Assembly: GCF_012290005.1 (NCBI RefSeq)
Contig: NZ_JAAXMS010000003.1
Location: 186,001-250,000, forward strand
Direction of reading: 5' to 3'
Length of the DNA: 64,000 bases
DNA from: Crateriforma spongiae
GTDB taxonomy: Bacteria > Planctomycetota > Planctomycetia > Pirellulales > Pirellulaceae
In this document: positions 1-9,529 of the stretch, one piece after another
How positions within the stretch are numbered: position 1 is the first letter of the stretch
Layout of the letters: each line of letters opens with the position of its first letter
Notes under the pieces: generated by a model
Seen by the model: only the letters and a program-made list of their open reading frames with translations
What the model was told of the DNA's origin: nothing
Databases searched by the model: none
Translations under genes and position numbers: made by a program

Positions 1-2422
1 GATCGGTTGCCGCCAAGGCCGCATCCACGGTGGATGATTGACGGTAAGTCTGGCTGTTGACGATCTGGCGAAGCAAGCGTTTCAGGTCCCAGCCACCGGT
101 CGTCAACTCGTTGGCCAAGTGATCCAGCAATTCGGGGTGCGATGGCAGTTCGCCTTGCGAACCAAATTCCTCGCTGGTGGAAACGATGCCAATGCCGAAC
201 AACGTTTCCCAGTGGCGATTCGCAATGACGCGGGCGGTCAACGGGTTATCCGCGGCGACCAACCAACGGGCCAGGTCCATGCGGTCGGGCGCCGGTTTGG
301 ACGGATGTGGCACCAGCGGATGCAGGGCCGCCGGCGTTCCGGGCGTAACGACATCGCCCTTGCTTTGATAGTTGCCGCGAATTTGGATGTGAGTGACGCG
401 TTGTTGGTCGGCCGGCAATTCTTTCATCACCGGGACCGTCGTTTGCGGCCGGATCGCGGCGAGTTCTTTTTCGGCCCGGGCCAATCGCTGTCGCGTCGGT
501 CGCAGAACACGGGTGATGCCACGGTGGTATTCTCGCAAACGCTTGATTAGTGCGTCGGAACGATTCGCGTTCTTGATCACTAGTTTTTGACGCACGTCGA
601 CCGGCAATTCGGCCCAACGCATGGCATCGTCCGATGCAGTCGCCTGGATCGAAAAATGATCCAACAGGTGACGTTTGTGCTTGGATCGCTGTGTCAAAAA
701 CACTTCTAGCGGTCCATCGGCCGGTGTCAGCGTTCGCGACAGCCTAACCGTCAAGTCGTGTTCGCGGCCGGTCTGACCGGCGATTGCCCATCCATGATCG
801 TTCGGTTTTTCGGATTTCAGAATGCCTTCGGGGGCAAAACCGTTTTGGTGATAGTCACTGGCGACCTTTTGTATCGCCACCACTTCACCCGCCGATGTGC
901 GGATCTCCAAAGATGTCAGCACGAAATTGGCCGTTTGTTTTGGATGAACCCGCAGACGCAGATGTTCGAATTCGGCCGGGGCGTTCTGTTGATCCAAGCT
1001 GACCTGAATGCGGTAGCGATCCTTGTCCGCCTTTTGGCCATTCGCTTGGACCGTACCGTCGTCACGGATTTCCAAGGATCGAGATTCCGATTCTGCGGCG
1101 ATCGGCGTCAGGGTTTGCCAACGTGGCGCCGACCGATGTTCGTCCAACCAACGCGTAAAATCCGTGTCAATCTCGGCGGACGGTTGCCGCAACTGTTTTT
1201 GCAGCGATTCGATTTCTCGCTTCAAGTCAGCGCGTTGTTGGCGCTGCTGTGGAGTGACGATTTCGATAGTCGGCGATTCATCCTTGCGGTCTTGGTCGGC
1301 GGAGCTGTTGAAGAACGCAAAGATCCGAAAGTATTCCTCTTGGGTGATCGGATCAAACTTATGCGTGTGACACTGGGCACACGCCATCGTTGTCCCCATC
1401 CACACGGCGAAGGTGGTGTTGGTGCGATCGACGACGGCGACGTTACGAAACTCTTCGTCATTCGTACCGCCTTCGTTGTTGGTCATCGTGTTGCGATGAA
1501 AGGCCGTCGCGATCAGTTGCGACGTGTCGGCGTCGGGCAACAAGTCGCCGGCGATCTGTTCGATCGTGAATTGGTCGAACGGTTTACTGGCGTTCAGTGA
1601 ATCGATGACATAGTCGCGATACGCCCAGATCTCGCGCGGAGGATCGTCGGCGTATCCGGCCGAATCGGCATAGCGAGCCAAGTCCAACCAGAGTCGCGCC
1701 CAGCGTTCTCCGAATTCTGGGCTGGCTAACAAGCGATCGACGTAACGCAAATAGGCGTCGGGGCGGTCATCTCGGGCGAAGCGCTCGGACTGATCCCATG
1801 TCGGTGGGATCCCCGTCAGATCTAACGCGACACGACGGGCCAGTGTACGGCGTGACGCTCGGGTGCTGGGGCGTCGATCATGTTGCTGCATCTTCTGCAA
1901 AGCGAAGCGGTCGATCGGATCGGCCGACCAGGTGTCGTCTGCGATCTCGGGAACCGGCGCGGGCCGGGGAGGTGTGTAGGACCAGTGCCGATCGTACGTC
2001 GCGCCGGCTTGGATCCAGCGACGCAGCAACGCGATTTCTTCTTCACTCAGCGGCGAACCCTTGTCCGGTGGCGGCATCACCATGTCGGGATCGTCCGACA
2101 TCACGCGCAGCATTAATTCGCTGTCATCGGGGTCGCCAGGGACGATTGCCGCATAGCCCCCCAGGTCTTCGTGGGATTCCGCGGTGTCCAAACGCAGACC
2201 CGCGGCCCGCTCGGCTTCGTCGGGACCATGGCAGGCAAAGCATCGATTGGACAGCAGTGGCCTGATTTCTTGTGCGAAATCCACGGGCCGGGTGTCCGGC
2301 GATTCCGCACGCACGGTAATCGAGATTGGCATCGTGAGGGCGACAGCCATCACGGCCAGCAGACCCCCAATGGGATTCGGTCGAATTGCCGGTCGAGATC
2401 GTGGCGGGAACGATCGTATCAT
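1..2422 (-). CDS. Planctomycete cytochrome c / DUF1549 / DUF1553 protein (C-terminus outside window)
   Basis: The frame is open from an ATG at 2422 to the left edge, giving 807 residues without the C-terminus. Residues 1-40 look like a signal peptide (basic start, then a hydrophobic stretch). A c-type heme motif CFACH lies at about 61-65 in the planctomycete cytochrome c (PSCyt1) setting, following PLLSNR. A DUF1549 region follows, with the typical LDLTGIPPT string and a second Cys pair in CAQCHTHKFDP. The last visible part begins DUF1553 (NPLTARVIANRHWETLFG, then SHPELLDHLA). These proteins are exported, very numerous in Planctomycetota, and often placed beside sulfatases or DUF1501 genes; their biochemical role is not settled. 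No such partner is visible here because the downstream side is cut off. The family is certain; the function is unknown. Confidence 0.93.
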   Translation of the reverse strand, partial: MIRSFPPRSRPAIRPNPIGGLLAVMAVALTMPISITVRAESPDTRPVDFAQEIRPLLSNRCFACHGPDEAERAAGLRLDTAESHEDLGGYAAIVPGDPDDSELMLRVMSDDPDMVMPPPDKGSPLSEEEIALLRRWIQAGATYDRHWSYTPPRPAPVPEIADDTWSADPIDRFALQKMQQHDRRPSTRASRRTLARRVALDLTGIPPTWDQSERFARDDRPDAYLRYVDRLLASPEFGERWARLWLDLARYADSAGYADDPPREIWAYRDYVIDSLNASKPFDQFTIEQIAGDLLPDADTSQLIATAFHRNTMTNNEGGTNDEEFRNVAVVDRTNTTFAVWMGTTMACAQCHTHKFDPITQEEYFRIFAFFNSSADQDRKDESPTIEIVTPQQRQQRADLKREIESLQKQLRQPSAEIDTDFTRWLDEHRSAPRWQTLTPIAAESESRSLEIRDDGTVQANGQKADKDRYRIQVSLDQQNAPAEFEHLRLRVHPKQTANFVLTSLEIRTSAGEVVAIQKVASDYHQNGFAPEGILKSEKPNDHGWAIAGQTGREHDLTVRLSRTLTPADGPLEVFLTQRSKHKRHLLDHFSIQATASDDAMRWAELPVDVRQKLVIKNANRSDALIKRLREYHRGITRVLRPTRQRLARAEKELAAIRPQTTVPVMKELPADQQRVTHIQIRGNYQSKGDVVTPGTPAALHPLVPHPSKPAPDRMDLARWLVAADNPLTARVIANRHWETLFGIGIVSTSEEFGSQGELPSHPELLDHLANELTTGGWDLKRLLRQIVNSQTYRQSSTVDAALAATD

Positions 2423-2817
2423 GAGGGGATTGAAGCAAGGCGGCGGGTTGAAGCAAGGCGTCGGGGCGGGACGATGACAATCCATCGTATCGGGCCTGGC
2501 AAAACGTATCGGGCCTGGCAAAACGTTTGCAGCGAAGCCGTTCGCAGCGGCACGGGGAATGTCTCAAGACGTTCACCAAGACCGACGTTCACCAGTGCCT
2601 TCAGTGTAGCCCCTGCCGCGGTGAGGTGGTCAATTGCTGCGGTGCCCAGTCGCTTTTGCCTGCGGTGCCCAATGGCTTTCGCTGGATTAGCCTGATGGCT
2701 TTCGCCTGCGTTGCACGCCCGTGTCCAGCGAACCACAATCAGATTTCTGCTCGGTCCGTCCTACGCGGCGCGATCCGATTCACGGCCCACGACTCCACAT
2801 CATCGACGAAACTGAAA
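2423..2817. other. Intergenic region with short tandem duplications
   Basis: This divergent region lies between the DUF1549/DUF1553 gene and the aldose epimerase. It holds two clean tandem duplications (18 bp at 2430-2465 and 19 bp at 2486-2523) and a degenerate run at about 2639-2712 where TGCGGTGCCCA and ATGGCTTTCGC recur. No convincing gene is seen. Both promoters should be here, but I cannot place them. Confidence 0.6.
2430..2523. repeat. Two adjacent short tandem duplications (18 bp x2 and 19 bp x2)
   Basis: The 18-bp unit starting TTGAAGCAAGGCG is present twice at 2430-2465 with one mismatch (G/T). The 19-bp unit CGTATCGGGCCTGGCAAAA is present twice, exactly, at 2486-2523. Both look like slippage or short-duplication products in the promoter region. 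Confidence 0.85.
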
Positions 2818-3999
2818 ATGTCCGAATTCGATTTGGCTGCGTCCTCGAACACCCGACCGGCGAAACCACGCATTGCGATCGGACTGCCGAGAATTTGTCG
2901 GCGGCTGTGCTTGGTGTTGATGGCGGTCTTTGTTGCAAGTCCCGTGATGGCGGATGTCCAGCAGGCGGATTTTGATTCGATCCGGCTTTACACGCTGAAA
3001 AATTCGTCGGGCATGGAAATCAGCGTGACCAACTTTGGCGCGATCATTACCAGCATCAAAGTCCCGGATCGTGACGGCAAGTTTGACGATGTCGCACTGG
3101 GGTATGACAGCGTCGACAAGTACATCAATGCGGTCGACAAGCCGTACTTTGGTGCGGTCGTGGGCCGCTATGGCAACCGCATTGCCGAAGGGACCTTCAA
3201 ATTGGACGGCCAGACTTACACGCTGGCGAAGAACAATCCGCCGAACCATTTGCACGGGGGGATCATTGGATTCGACAAAGTGGTTTGGAACGCCGAAACA
3301 AAGTCCACCGACCGGGGTGACGCGGTCGTGTTGAGGTACACCGCCAAAGACATGGAAGAAGGCTATCCCGGCAAGCTGGACGTCACGGTGACCTACACCC
3401 TCACCAACGATAACGAAGTCATCATCGACTATCACGCGACGACCACCAAGGCGACGCCGGTCAATTTGACCCAGCACACCTATTTCAATCTGAAGGGCGA
3501 AGGTCGCGGGACGATTTTGGATCACGAGTTGTTGATCAACGCCAAGCGATTCACGCCGGTCGATGAAACCTTGATCCCCACCGGCGAATTGGCACCGGTC
3601 AGCGGTACCCCGTTCGACTTCACCGAGGCCAAAGCAATCGGCCGTGACATCGGCCAAGATCACCAGCAACTGAAATTCGGTCTCGGATACGACCACAACT
3701 TTGTGCTGGACCGCGAAGGCAAGGGCATGGCCTTGGCCGCCCGCGTTCACGAACCCATCAGCGGTCGCGTGCTAGAAGTCACCACGACCGAACCGGGGGT
3801 TCAGTTTTACTGTGGCAACTTCTTGGACGGTCGTTTGACGGGCAAGTCGGGACAACCCTACGTGCATCGTGGCGGGTTCTGCTTGGAAACCCAACACTTT
3901 CCCGATAGTCCGAACCAGCCCGAATTTCCGTCGACGATCCTGCGGCCTGGTAAGGCTTACGAAACGACGACGAAGTGGAAATTCACCGTGAAGGAATAG
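2818..3999 (+). CDS. galM: Aldose 1-epimerase (mutarotase), exported
   Basis: A 393-residue galactose mutarotase-fold protein that interconverts alpha and beta anomers of aldoses. The family signatures are all present: NHLHGG near 143-148, the catalytic acid His in LTQHTYFNL near 220, and the catalytic base Glu in CLETQHFPDSPNQP near the C-terminus. The open frame extends upstream to 2527, but that part is repeat-rich and non-homologous. I chose the ATG at 2818, which places a basic region and the hydrophobic stretch LVLMAVFVASPVMA as a signal peptide, so the enzyme probably acts in the periplasm. No clear Shine-Dalgarno sequence precedes it, so a start inside the signal region is possible. 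It stands alone, converging on yidC with 28 bp between the stops. Confidence 0.94.
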   Translation: MSEFDLAASSNTRPAKPRIAIGLPRICRRLCLVLMAVFVASPVMADVQQADFDSIRLYTLKNSSGMEISVTNFGAIITSIKVPDRDGKFDDVALGYDSVDKYINAVDKPYFGAVVGRYGNRIAEGTFKLDGQTYTLAKNNPPNHLHGGIIGFDKVVWNAETKSTDRGDAVVLRYTAKDMEEGYPGKLDVTVTYTLTNDNEVIIDYHATTTKATPVNLTQHTYFNLKGEGRGTILDHELLINAKRFTPVDETLIPTGELAPVSGTPFDFTEAKAIGRDIGQDHQQLKFGLGYDHNFVLDREGKGMALAARVHEPISGRVLEVTTTEPGVQFYCGNFLDGRLTGKSGQPYVHRGGFCLETQHFPDSPNQPEFPSTILRPGKAYETTTKWKFTVKE

Positions 4000-4027
4000 G
4001 TCGGCGGCAACCGGATTGGGCCAAGGA

Positions 4028-6589
4028 TTAACGTCGCTTTTTGCCGCCCTTTTGAGTGATCACCGGGCGTTTGCGTTTGTTCGGCCGCTCGGCTTGCGGC
4101 TCCTCCGGTGCAAGCTGTTGACGCAAGCGGTCGGCCAGGCTGGATGACGACGACGAACGTGCCGCGGTGCCTTCCAAGACCGCCGAGTCAAAGTGCTTGC
4201 CCTGCGGGATCGTGCGTTTGACGATCATGCGTTCGCAGATGCCCCACAGGCTGCTGGTGATGAAATAGATGCACAGCCCGGCCGGGACACGGAAGAAAAA
4301 CAGCCCCATGACCAGGGTCATGTAGGTCATCACCTTCTGTGTCATTTCGGTCTGTTCATCGGTTGCCGGCGGCATGAACATCTTTTGTTGCATCAAGAAC
4401 AGGCCCATGACGACCACCGGCAAGATGTTGAAGTACGGTCCCAACCATCCGGTTCCACGCCCGGAAAGGTATTCCCACAACCAATCGCCCCAGTAGGCCA
4501 ACATGTCAGGACCGGCCAAGTTGGATGCCCAGTTGGTCCATGACGCAAACGCCGCTTGTCGCAATTCAATGTCGACCGACAGCGCGCGGTACAAACCGAT
4601 GAAGATCGGCAACTGCAGGAACATCGGCAGACAACCGGCCATCGGATTGAACCCGACGCGTTGTTGCAATTCCCGCTGGGCCTTCAAACGACCTTCCATG
4701 TCGTCCTTGTACTTCTCGGCGATCTTTTTCATCTCCGGTGCAAGTTCTTGCATCTTCTGGGCGTTGATCGCTGCCTTGCGGCTTAGCGGAAACATCATGC
4801 CACGCACCACGACCGTCAGCATGACGATCGCGACCGCATAGTTGCCGATCAGCGAATACATGAAGTGCAGGACACCGGCCAGCAATTTGGCGGGCCAGGA
4901 AAACCAGCCGTAATAAATCGTGTCGCCCAGTCCATAATTGGCCAGCAGTTCGGGCCGCTTGGGGCCGGCGAACAGCACCAACTGTTCTTGCAATGATTCG
5001 CCGGGTCCCAGTTGGGCCACATTACTGTCGACGTAGAACGAAACGTTGACGGCACGTTCTTGATCATCCGGGATCGCCTTGGGGTCCGCGACGATTCCCG
5101 CGACCGCACGGCGGAACGAATTCATCGCTTCGCCTTCGCCGGGCACATACGCCACGGTGAAATACTGGGCGTCCACGCCGATGTAGCTGAGCTGTTTGGA
5201 TCGGTCATCACCGTCGGGGGCAAAGATCACATGATTGGGGCTTTGCGGTTCGTTGCGTGCTTGTTTCAGCATCGCATAACCGCTGATCAAATCGTGACCC
5301 ATCGCGGGCGTCTTGTAGACGACATCGCGGGCGGCCGCACCGCCCCAGTTCGGGCTGATTTTGTTGCTGTACCACCAACCTTCCAGCGTCATCCCGTTGA
5401 CGCCTTCCAAGCGATAGGCGACTTCTTGGGGTGAATCACCGGGGTTGCGAATCTGGACATCCAACCCGATGTCATAGCTGCCAGGACGCACGGTGTAACC
5501 GCGTTGCATTTCCAGGCCCGACGATGCGTCATCCAGATCGGCCGCCGATAAGGGCAGCCGAAACACGGCCCGCAAATCGCCGGCCGGTTTGTCGGCATCG
5601 CCATCGTCGGCCGGCGTGATTTCGCTTTCCCACAGCGCAGCGGTCGCGTCCAGCATCCCGTTGATCCGACTGCCGCCGGCCGGGATGGATTTGCGATTGA
5701 TTTTTTCAAGCGACAGCAGGCACGACAGCCGCGTTAGGTTGCCGGGGACCTGTTCCGGACCACCCTGGGACGCCAAGCGAACCAAATCCAATGGGTGTTC
5801 GGTCAGCGTGACCTTGAACACCAACGTTTGATCTGACGACGAAGCACTGTCGCTTTCCGGATCGTTTTGCGGCTTTCCACGGATGACTTCCAACGTGACT
5901 TCGTCGCCCGGTTCGGTGTCGATCAATGCCTGATCGATTTCATCGGCAGTCGTGACCGGGGTGCCCGCGACCGCGATCACGACGTCACCGACACGCAGCC
6001 CGATTTCGCCGGATTCGGCAACCGCGGTGGCCGCCGGGGTCCCCTGCCCCACGACGTTGACGGCGACGCCATCGATCCGTGACGCGGGTTGGCCGGCCAG
6101 GTAACCCATGTATCCGCTGCGGGTGTCCACCCGGCGGTACTTTAGACGGCCGTTTTCGTTGCGTTCGGTCAGCTCGATCCGTTCAATTCCGCCGCCTCGG
6201 TTGGTCAGGGTGACCATCATGAAGTACGGCGAATCGGGGGCCATCGACCCTAGGGACGCCCAAGTTTGACGGCCGGGACGGTCCACCGCTTCGGCGTCTT
6301 CGGCCTGCGTTTGGGCGGCGGATTCGTCGGCGGATTCAGCTGCGACAATCGGATCGGAATCGGTGGTCGCCTCCGCGTTGTCGGCGGTCTCCGAATCGTC
6401 GGCGGCCGTCGCGTCATCGGCATCCGACGGGGTGTCGGCGTCGGCCAGCGATTCCGCGGCCGGTCGCACTCCGGCAGGATCGCCGTTGGCGGGGGGCGGC
6501 GGTTGAACATCGAACAGGATCCGCAGACCCATGTAGACGACGAAAAACGCCGAGGAGGCAAGGACAAAGGTAAACAGGCGGCGTTCCAC
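4028..6589 (-). CDS. yidC: Membrane protein insertase YidC with an inserted PDZ domain
   Basis: YidC/Oxa1 inserts and folds inner-membrane proteins. I use a GTG start at 6589 (853 residues), directly before [20 protein letters not shown], the usual N-terminal anchor; the frame opens earlier at 6688 without homology. After the anchor comes an Ala/Asp-rich acidic linker (about 35-110). The periplasmic domain is interrupted at about 155-245 by a PDZ-like module ([16 protein letters not shown]). The C-terminal Oxa1 core has five membrane segments, including the groove arginine in [16 protein letters not shown] and the [18 protein letters not shown] loop. The tail is basic ([16 protein letters not shown]). 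YidC is normally near rpmH/rnpA, but neither is seen here; the gene stands 217 bp downstream of a guanine-deaminase-like gene. Confidence 0.96.
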   Translation of the reverse strand: MERRLFTFVLASSAFFVVYMGLRILFDVQPPPPANGDPAGVRPAAESLADADTPSDADDATAADDSETADNAEATTDSDPIVAAESADESAAQTQAEDAEAVDRPGRQTWASLGSMAPDSPYFMMVTLTNRGGGIERIELTERNENGRLKYRRVDTRSGYMGYLAGQPASRIDGVAVNVVGQGTPAATAVAESGEIGLRVGDVVIAVAGTPVTTADEIDQALIDTEPGDEVTLEVIRGKPQNDPESDSASSSDQTLVFKVTLTEHPLDLVRLASQGGPEQVPGNLTRLSCLLSLEKINRKSIPAGGSRINGMLDATAALWESEITPADDGDADKPAGDLRAVFRLPLSAADLDDASSGLEMQRGYTVRPGSYDIGLDVQIRNPGDSPQEVAYRLEGVNGMTLEGWWYSNKISPNWGGAAARDVVYKTPAMGHDLISGYAMLKQARNEPQSPNHVIFAPDGDDRSKQLSYIGVDAQYFTVAYVPGEGEAMNSFRRAVAGIVADPKAIPDDQERAVNVSFYVDSNVAQLGPGESLQEQLVLFAGPKRPELLANYGLGDTIYYGWFSWPAKLLAGVLHFMYSLIGNYAVAIVMLTVVVRGMMFPLSRKAAINAQKMQELAPEMKKIAEKYKDDMEGRLKAQRELQQRVGFNPMAGCLPMFLQLPIFIGLYRALSVDIELRQAAFASWTNWASNLAGPDMLAYWGDWLWEYLSGRGTGWLGPYFNILPVVVMGLFLMQQKMFMPPATDEQTEMTQKVMTYMTLVMGLFFFRVPAGLCIYFITSSLWGICERMIVKRTIPQGKHFDSAVLEGTAARSSSSSSLADRLRQQLAPEEPQAERPNKRKRPVITQKGGKKRR
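4103..4113 (+). repeat. CTCCGGTGCAA word, exact copy
   Basis: Exact copy of the repeated 11-bp word, inside the C-terminal part of yidC. Confidence 0.85.
4733..4743 (+). repeat. CTCCGGTGCAA word, exact copy
   Basis: Second exact copy inside yidC, in a different part of the Oxa1 core, 630 bp from the first. Confidence 0.85.
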
Positions 6590-6805
6590 AATGACTCCGC
6601 ATTGGGCGGTGCTTGGACGAAGCGTGCGAGGCCGATGGAAAGTCGGCGGCGGGCAACGGGGAACGGTCGGCCGCAACCTGGCCCGCACGCGAGCGAGGGA
6701 TGTTGGCTGGGTATTCTGTCCAGGCCGACCGTTCTTGGGAAGGCGAACCTGACACCTTGGCCGATGGTTGCAAGTTCCCGGCTCGCGAAAGTCGTCCGAT
6801 TCGGC

Positions 6806-8122
6806 TCAACGCGATGGATAGACGATCCGGCCGTCGACGATCGTTTGCCGGATCCAGCGGTCGTCCCAACCGAACATCAGACCCGCCAGCGGATCCGCAA
6901 GGCGACTGTGCCAATCGTCATCCGGCCGCACGATGATCAGGTCGGCTGGTCGGCCCGGCGACAGGCGTTCACCGGGCGGCATGCCGATCAGACGGGCATT
7001 GCCATGGGTGATTTGCCACCAGGCCTGAGCGGCCGTCGGGAATCGCTGGCCGATCGAAGCGGCCGCTTCGATCATTGCGCGGGCGACGCGGACCATGCTG
7101 CGTTCGTAACCGGCACCGATATCGCTGCCCAAGCCGACGGAAATGCCCGATTCGATCAGCGTTTCTCGGTTCATCACACCTGAACGCAGAAAACTGTTCG
7201 CCGTCGGGCAATGGGCGATGTGGGCACCGCGATCCGCCAGCCTTCTCCTTTGGTTTTCATCCAGGTGGATCCCGTGGCCCAGGATGGATCGCGAATGCAA
7301 TAGTCCCGCCTGGTCATAAACGCCGGCGTAATCCAGACCATCGAAACGCTGGGAAACCAAATCGCACTCGGCGACCGTTTCGGCCAAATGCGTTTGAACG
7401 ATGGCTCGAGTCTGCTTCGCCAGTGCACCGGCCCGCCTTAGCAGATCCATCGAACAGGCGACGGCGAATCGCGGTGTGACGGCCGCTGACAACGGGGATC
7501 CGGGCGGAAAGGCGTCCAAGGTCGCCGACGCGGTTTCGATCTGGCGGTCGGAATTTTCCAGCCAAGCTTCGGGGGCCTCGCGATCCATCAAGACTTGGCC
7601 GATCACTCCTTTCACGCCCATTCTTTGGGCCGTTCGTAGGGCCGCCATCGTCCCCTGGTGATGAACGGTCGCGTAGGCGGCAATCGCCGTCGTGCCCACG
7701 CCATGCAGTTGGCGTATCACACGCTCGGTCATCGCCGCGGCGTATTCGGGAGCGGACCACAGAGATTCGGCGGGAAAGACGGATTCGTTCAGCCAGCGGA
7801 GGAGCGTGGTCCCGTGGGCACCGATGACGTCGAACTGGGGCAAGTGAAGGTGGGCGTCCACCAAGCCCGGCATGATCACACAGTCATCACCCCCCAGGTC
7901 CGCATCTTGGCTAGTTTCGCCCCACGCAACGCGTTCGATCCGCCCGTGCCGGATCCAGATCTGGCCGGGGACCAGTTCGACGGGGTGTGAATCAAGCGGA
8001 ACTGGGCGGTCGAGTGAAGGATCGGTGGCAGTGTCGCCACTGGCGGCGCGACCCGGCTGGCCGGCTCGAATGGGGCCACGGTCGGGGATGCGAAGTCGCA
8101 GCAGTTGGCCGGAAAGGTGCAT
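6806..8122 (-). CDS. guaD: Guanine deaminase-like amidohydrolase
   Basis: A 438-residue amidohydrolase. Guanine deaminase converts guanine to xanthine and ammonia with a zinc ion in a TIM barrel. The metal ligands are visible in order: HLH in PGLVDAHLHLPQFDVI, the His of QTHLAETVAE, the His of LGHGIHLDE, and the Asp of LGSDIGAGYERSM. The strings TPRFAVACS and AHCPTANSFLRSG match the guanine deaminase subgroup closely, better than SsnA or MtaD. The start is set at ATG 8122 (MHLSGQLLRLRI); the frame continues upstream to 8377, but that part is not family-like and overlaps the divergent gene. Xanthine would feed purine salvage or degradation; no other purine gene is present. Substrate assignment is by motif only. 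Confidence 0.85.
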   Translation of the reverse strand: MHLSGQLLRLRIPDRGPIRAGQPGRAASGDTATDPSLDRPVPLDSHPVELVPGQIWIRHGRIERVAWGETSQDADLGGDDCVIMPGLVDAHLHLPQFDVIGAHGTTLLRWLNESVFPAESLWSAPEYAAAMTERVIRQLHGVGTTAIAAYATVHHQGTMAALRTAQRMGVKGVIGQVLMDREAPEAWLENSDRQIETASATLDAFPPGSPLSAAVTPRFAVACSMDLLRRAGALAKQTRAIVQTHLAETVAECDLVSQRFDGLDYAGVYDQAGLLHSRSILGHGIHLDENQRRRLADRGAHIAHCPTANSFLRSGVMNRETLIESGISVGLGSDIGAGYERSMVRVARAMIEAAASIGQRFPTAAQAWWQITHGNARLIGMPPGERLSPGRPADLIIVRPDDDWHSRLADPLAGLMFGWDDRWIRQTIVDGRIVYPSR

Positions 8123-8150
8123 CGTCGCTGTGCCTGTTGATCTGAGCCTG

Positions 8151-8184
8151 TTGAGCTGTGCCTGACAAGTTGAGCTGTGCCTGA
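8151..8184. repeat. Direct repeat TTGAGCTGTGCCTGA x2, 19-bp period
   Basis: The 15-bp string occurs at 8151-8165 and 8170-8184 in the divergent region between the deaminase and the exported CxxCH protein. A weaker third copy (TTGATCTGAGCCTG) lies just upstream at about 8137. It could be a regulator site or slippage. Confidence 0.75.
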
Positions 8185-8386
8185 TGAAAAGAAGGCGGGG
8201 CCGTCCGGTCACCTGTGTCGAACAGACCCGCACGCTGAACGGCCGAGCGTCAAGAAAATCTTGACTTCGACCGCCATCGTTTGATAGCCACCATGCATGA
8301 AAGTGCACCGGATCCAACGTTTCGACCAGCCACGCCATTGCCCCTTCCCACGGACAGCCGACGCGTTGTGGCAACACGAAGACCGC

Positions 8387-9520
8387 ATGGCGCGATGTGC
8401 GATGACGTTCGGTTTGCTTCGCGCCAGTTTTCTGTGCGTCGGTTTTCTGTGTGTCAACTTGCTGGGCTTCGGTGTTGCCGGATCCGCTGCGGATTTGGAA
8501 TCGGCGGATTCCGCTTCAGACGCTGGGTCCCGGCCGTGCGTTTTGCTGAGCAACGACAACGTGATCTTCGGCGTCGCGAAACAGGTCGGTTCCAAGGTGG
8601 AGATCCGACAGGACGCGGGCGCCGCACTAACGGTGCCCTACCAGAATGTGAAATGCTGGGCGGATTCGATCGAACAGATTTATCAGTATCGAGTGGCTCA
8701 TCGACGCGGTGATCGCGTGGAAACCCGGTTGGCCGACGCTCGATGGTGTTTACGGTACGGCTTGTGGCATCATGCCCTGATGGCACTGGCGGAGATCGAC
8801 CGTTTCGATCCCGGCAATCGCCAAGTCGCCGTTTTGCAACAACAGATTCAACGATTGCGTGCGACGCGGGCGAGCGAAACGCAAGACATCTCCCCAGCGG
8901 TCGCAATTTCCGATTTGCAAACGCGGGTGAATGAATCCGATGGTGATGCGGAAATTCGTCCGGTGGCCTATCACACCGATGATCCGATCGAAGCCCCCGG
9001 CCGACGTTCTGCTAGTCGCCGGCACAATGAAAAACAAATCCAGTTCACGCGGCGGATCCAGCCGCTGTTGATCAACCGATGTGGTGGATGCCACAGCCAC
9101 ACCGGTGATTCGGCTTGGAAGATGGTCGTACCCGGTGGTGGTCGCCGACCATCGACCGATGGCACGCGTCGCAATCTGGACGGCTTGCTGGCTCGGTTGG
9201 ATCGCACCGGCGGTGCGTCATTCATCGAATTGGCGACTACCGCCCACGGTGGTGCGGGGCATCCGCCGATCAAGCCCAGTGAAAAAGCGCTGGTGGATGG
9301 TTTGCGAGAATGGATTCGCAACCGTCCCGCGTCGGATACCGTCTCCGGTGCAAGTGATAGTGAGTCAGATGAGGTGATCGATCGGGATGATTGGCAAGCA
9401 AAGGAATCGTCAACGGATTTCACAAGCACAGTGAACTCGGATCAACCATCACGATTGCCGCCGGTCGGTGACCCGTTTGATCCCGAACGTTTCAACCGCT
9501 TGTATCACCGTGGCGAATGA
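8387..9520 (+). CDS. Exported planctomycete protein with one CxxCH motif
   Basis: A 377-residue protein of unknown function. The chosen ATG (8387) begins a signal peptide (LLRASFLCVGFLCVNLLGFG). Residues about 45-180 contain a region that reads like a short SH3-like or lectin-like fold followed by helices, with FDPGNRQVAVLQQQIQRLRA. The C-terminal half has FTRRIQPLLINRCGGCHS, the same sequence context as the planctomycete cytochrome c domain, with one heme-binding motif CGGCH, and then HPPIKPSEKALVDGLREWI, which matches the tail of that domain. So it is probably a periplasmic or surface mono-heme c-type protein. The last 60 residues are polar and variable. The frame is open from 8297, but the earlier part is not signal-like. 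It converges on tyrS, with 9 bp between the stops. Confidence 0.8.
   Translation: MARCAMTFGLLRASFLCVGFLCVNLLGFGVAGSAADLESADSASDAGSRPCVLLSNDNVIFGVAKQVGSKVEIRQDAGAALTVPYQNVKCWADSIEQIYQYRVAHRRGDRVETRLADARWCLRYGLWHHALMALAEIDRFDPGNRQVAVLQQQIQRLRATRASETQDISPAVAISDLQTRVNESDGDAEIRPVAYHTDDPIEAPGRRSASRRHNEKQIQFTRRIQPLLINRCGGCHSHTGDSAWKMVVPGGGRRPSTDGTRRNLDGLLARLDRTGGASFIELATTAHGGAGHPPIKPSEKALVDGLREWIRNRPASDTVSGASDSESDEVIDRDDWQAKESSTDFTSTVNSDQPSRLPPVGDPFDPERFNRLYHRGE
9343..9353 (+). repeat. CTCCGGTGCAA word, exact copy
   Basis: Exact copy in the variable C-terminal tail of the CxxCH exported protein gene. Confidence 0.85.
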
Positions 9521-9529
9521 TCGCTCCGG

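Noticed and set aside
2424-2817. An N-terminal extension of the aldose epimerase from 2527
   Set aside because: The extension is made of repeat-derived sequence and would move the signal peptide into the middle of the protein.
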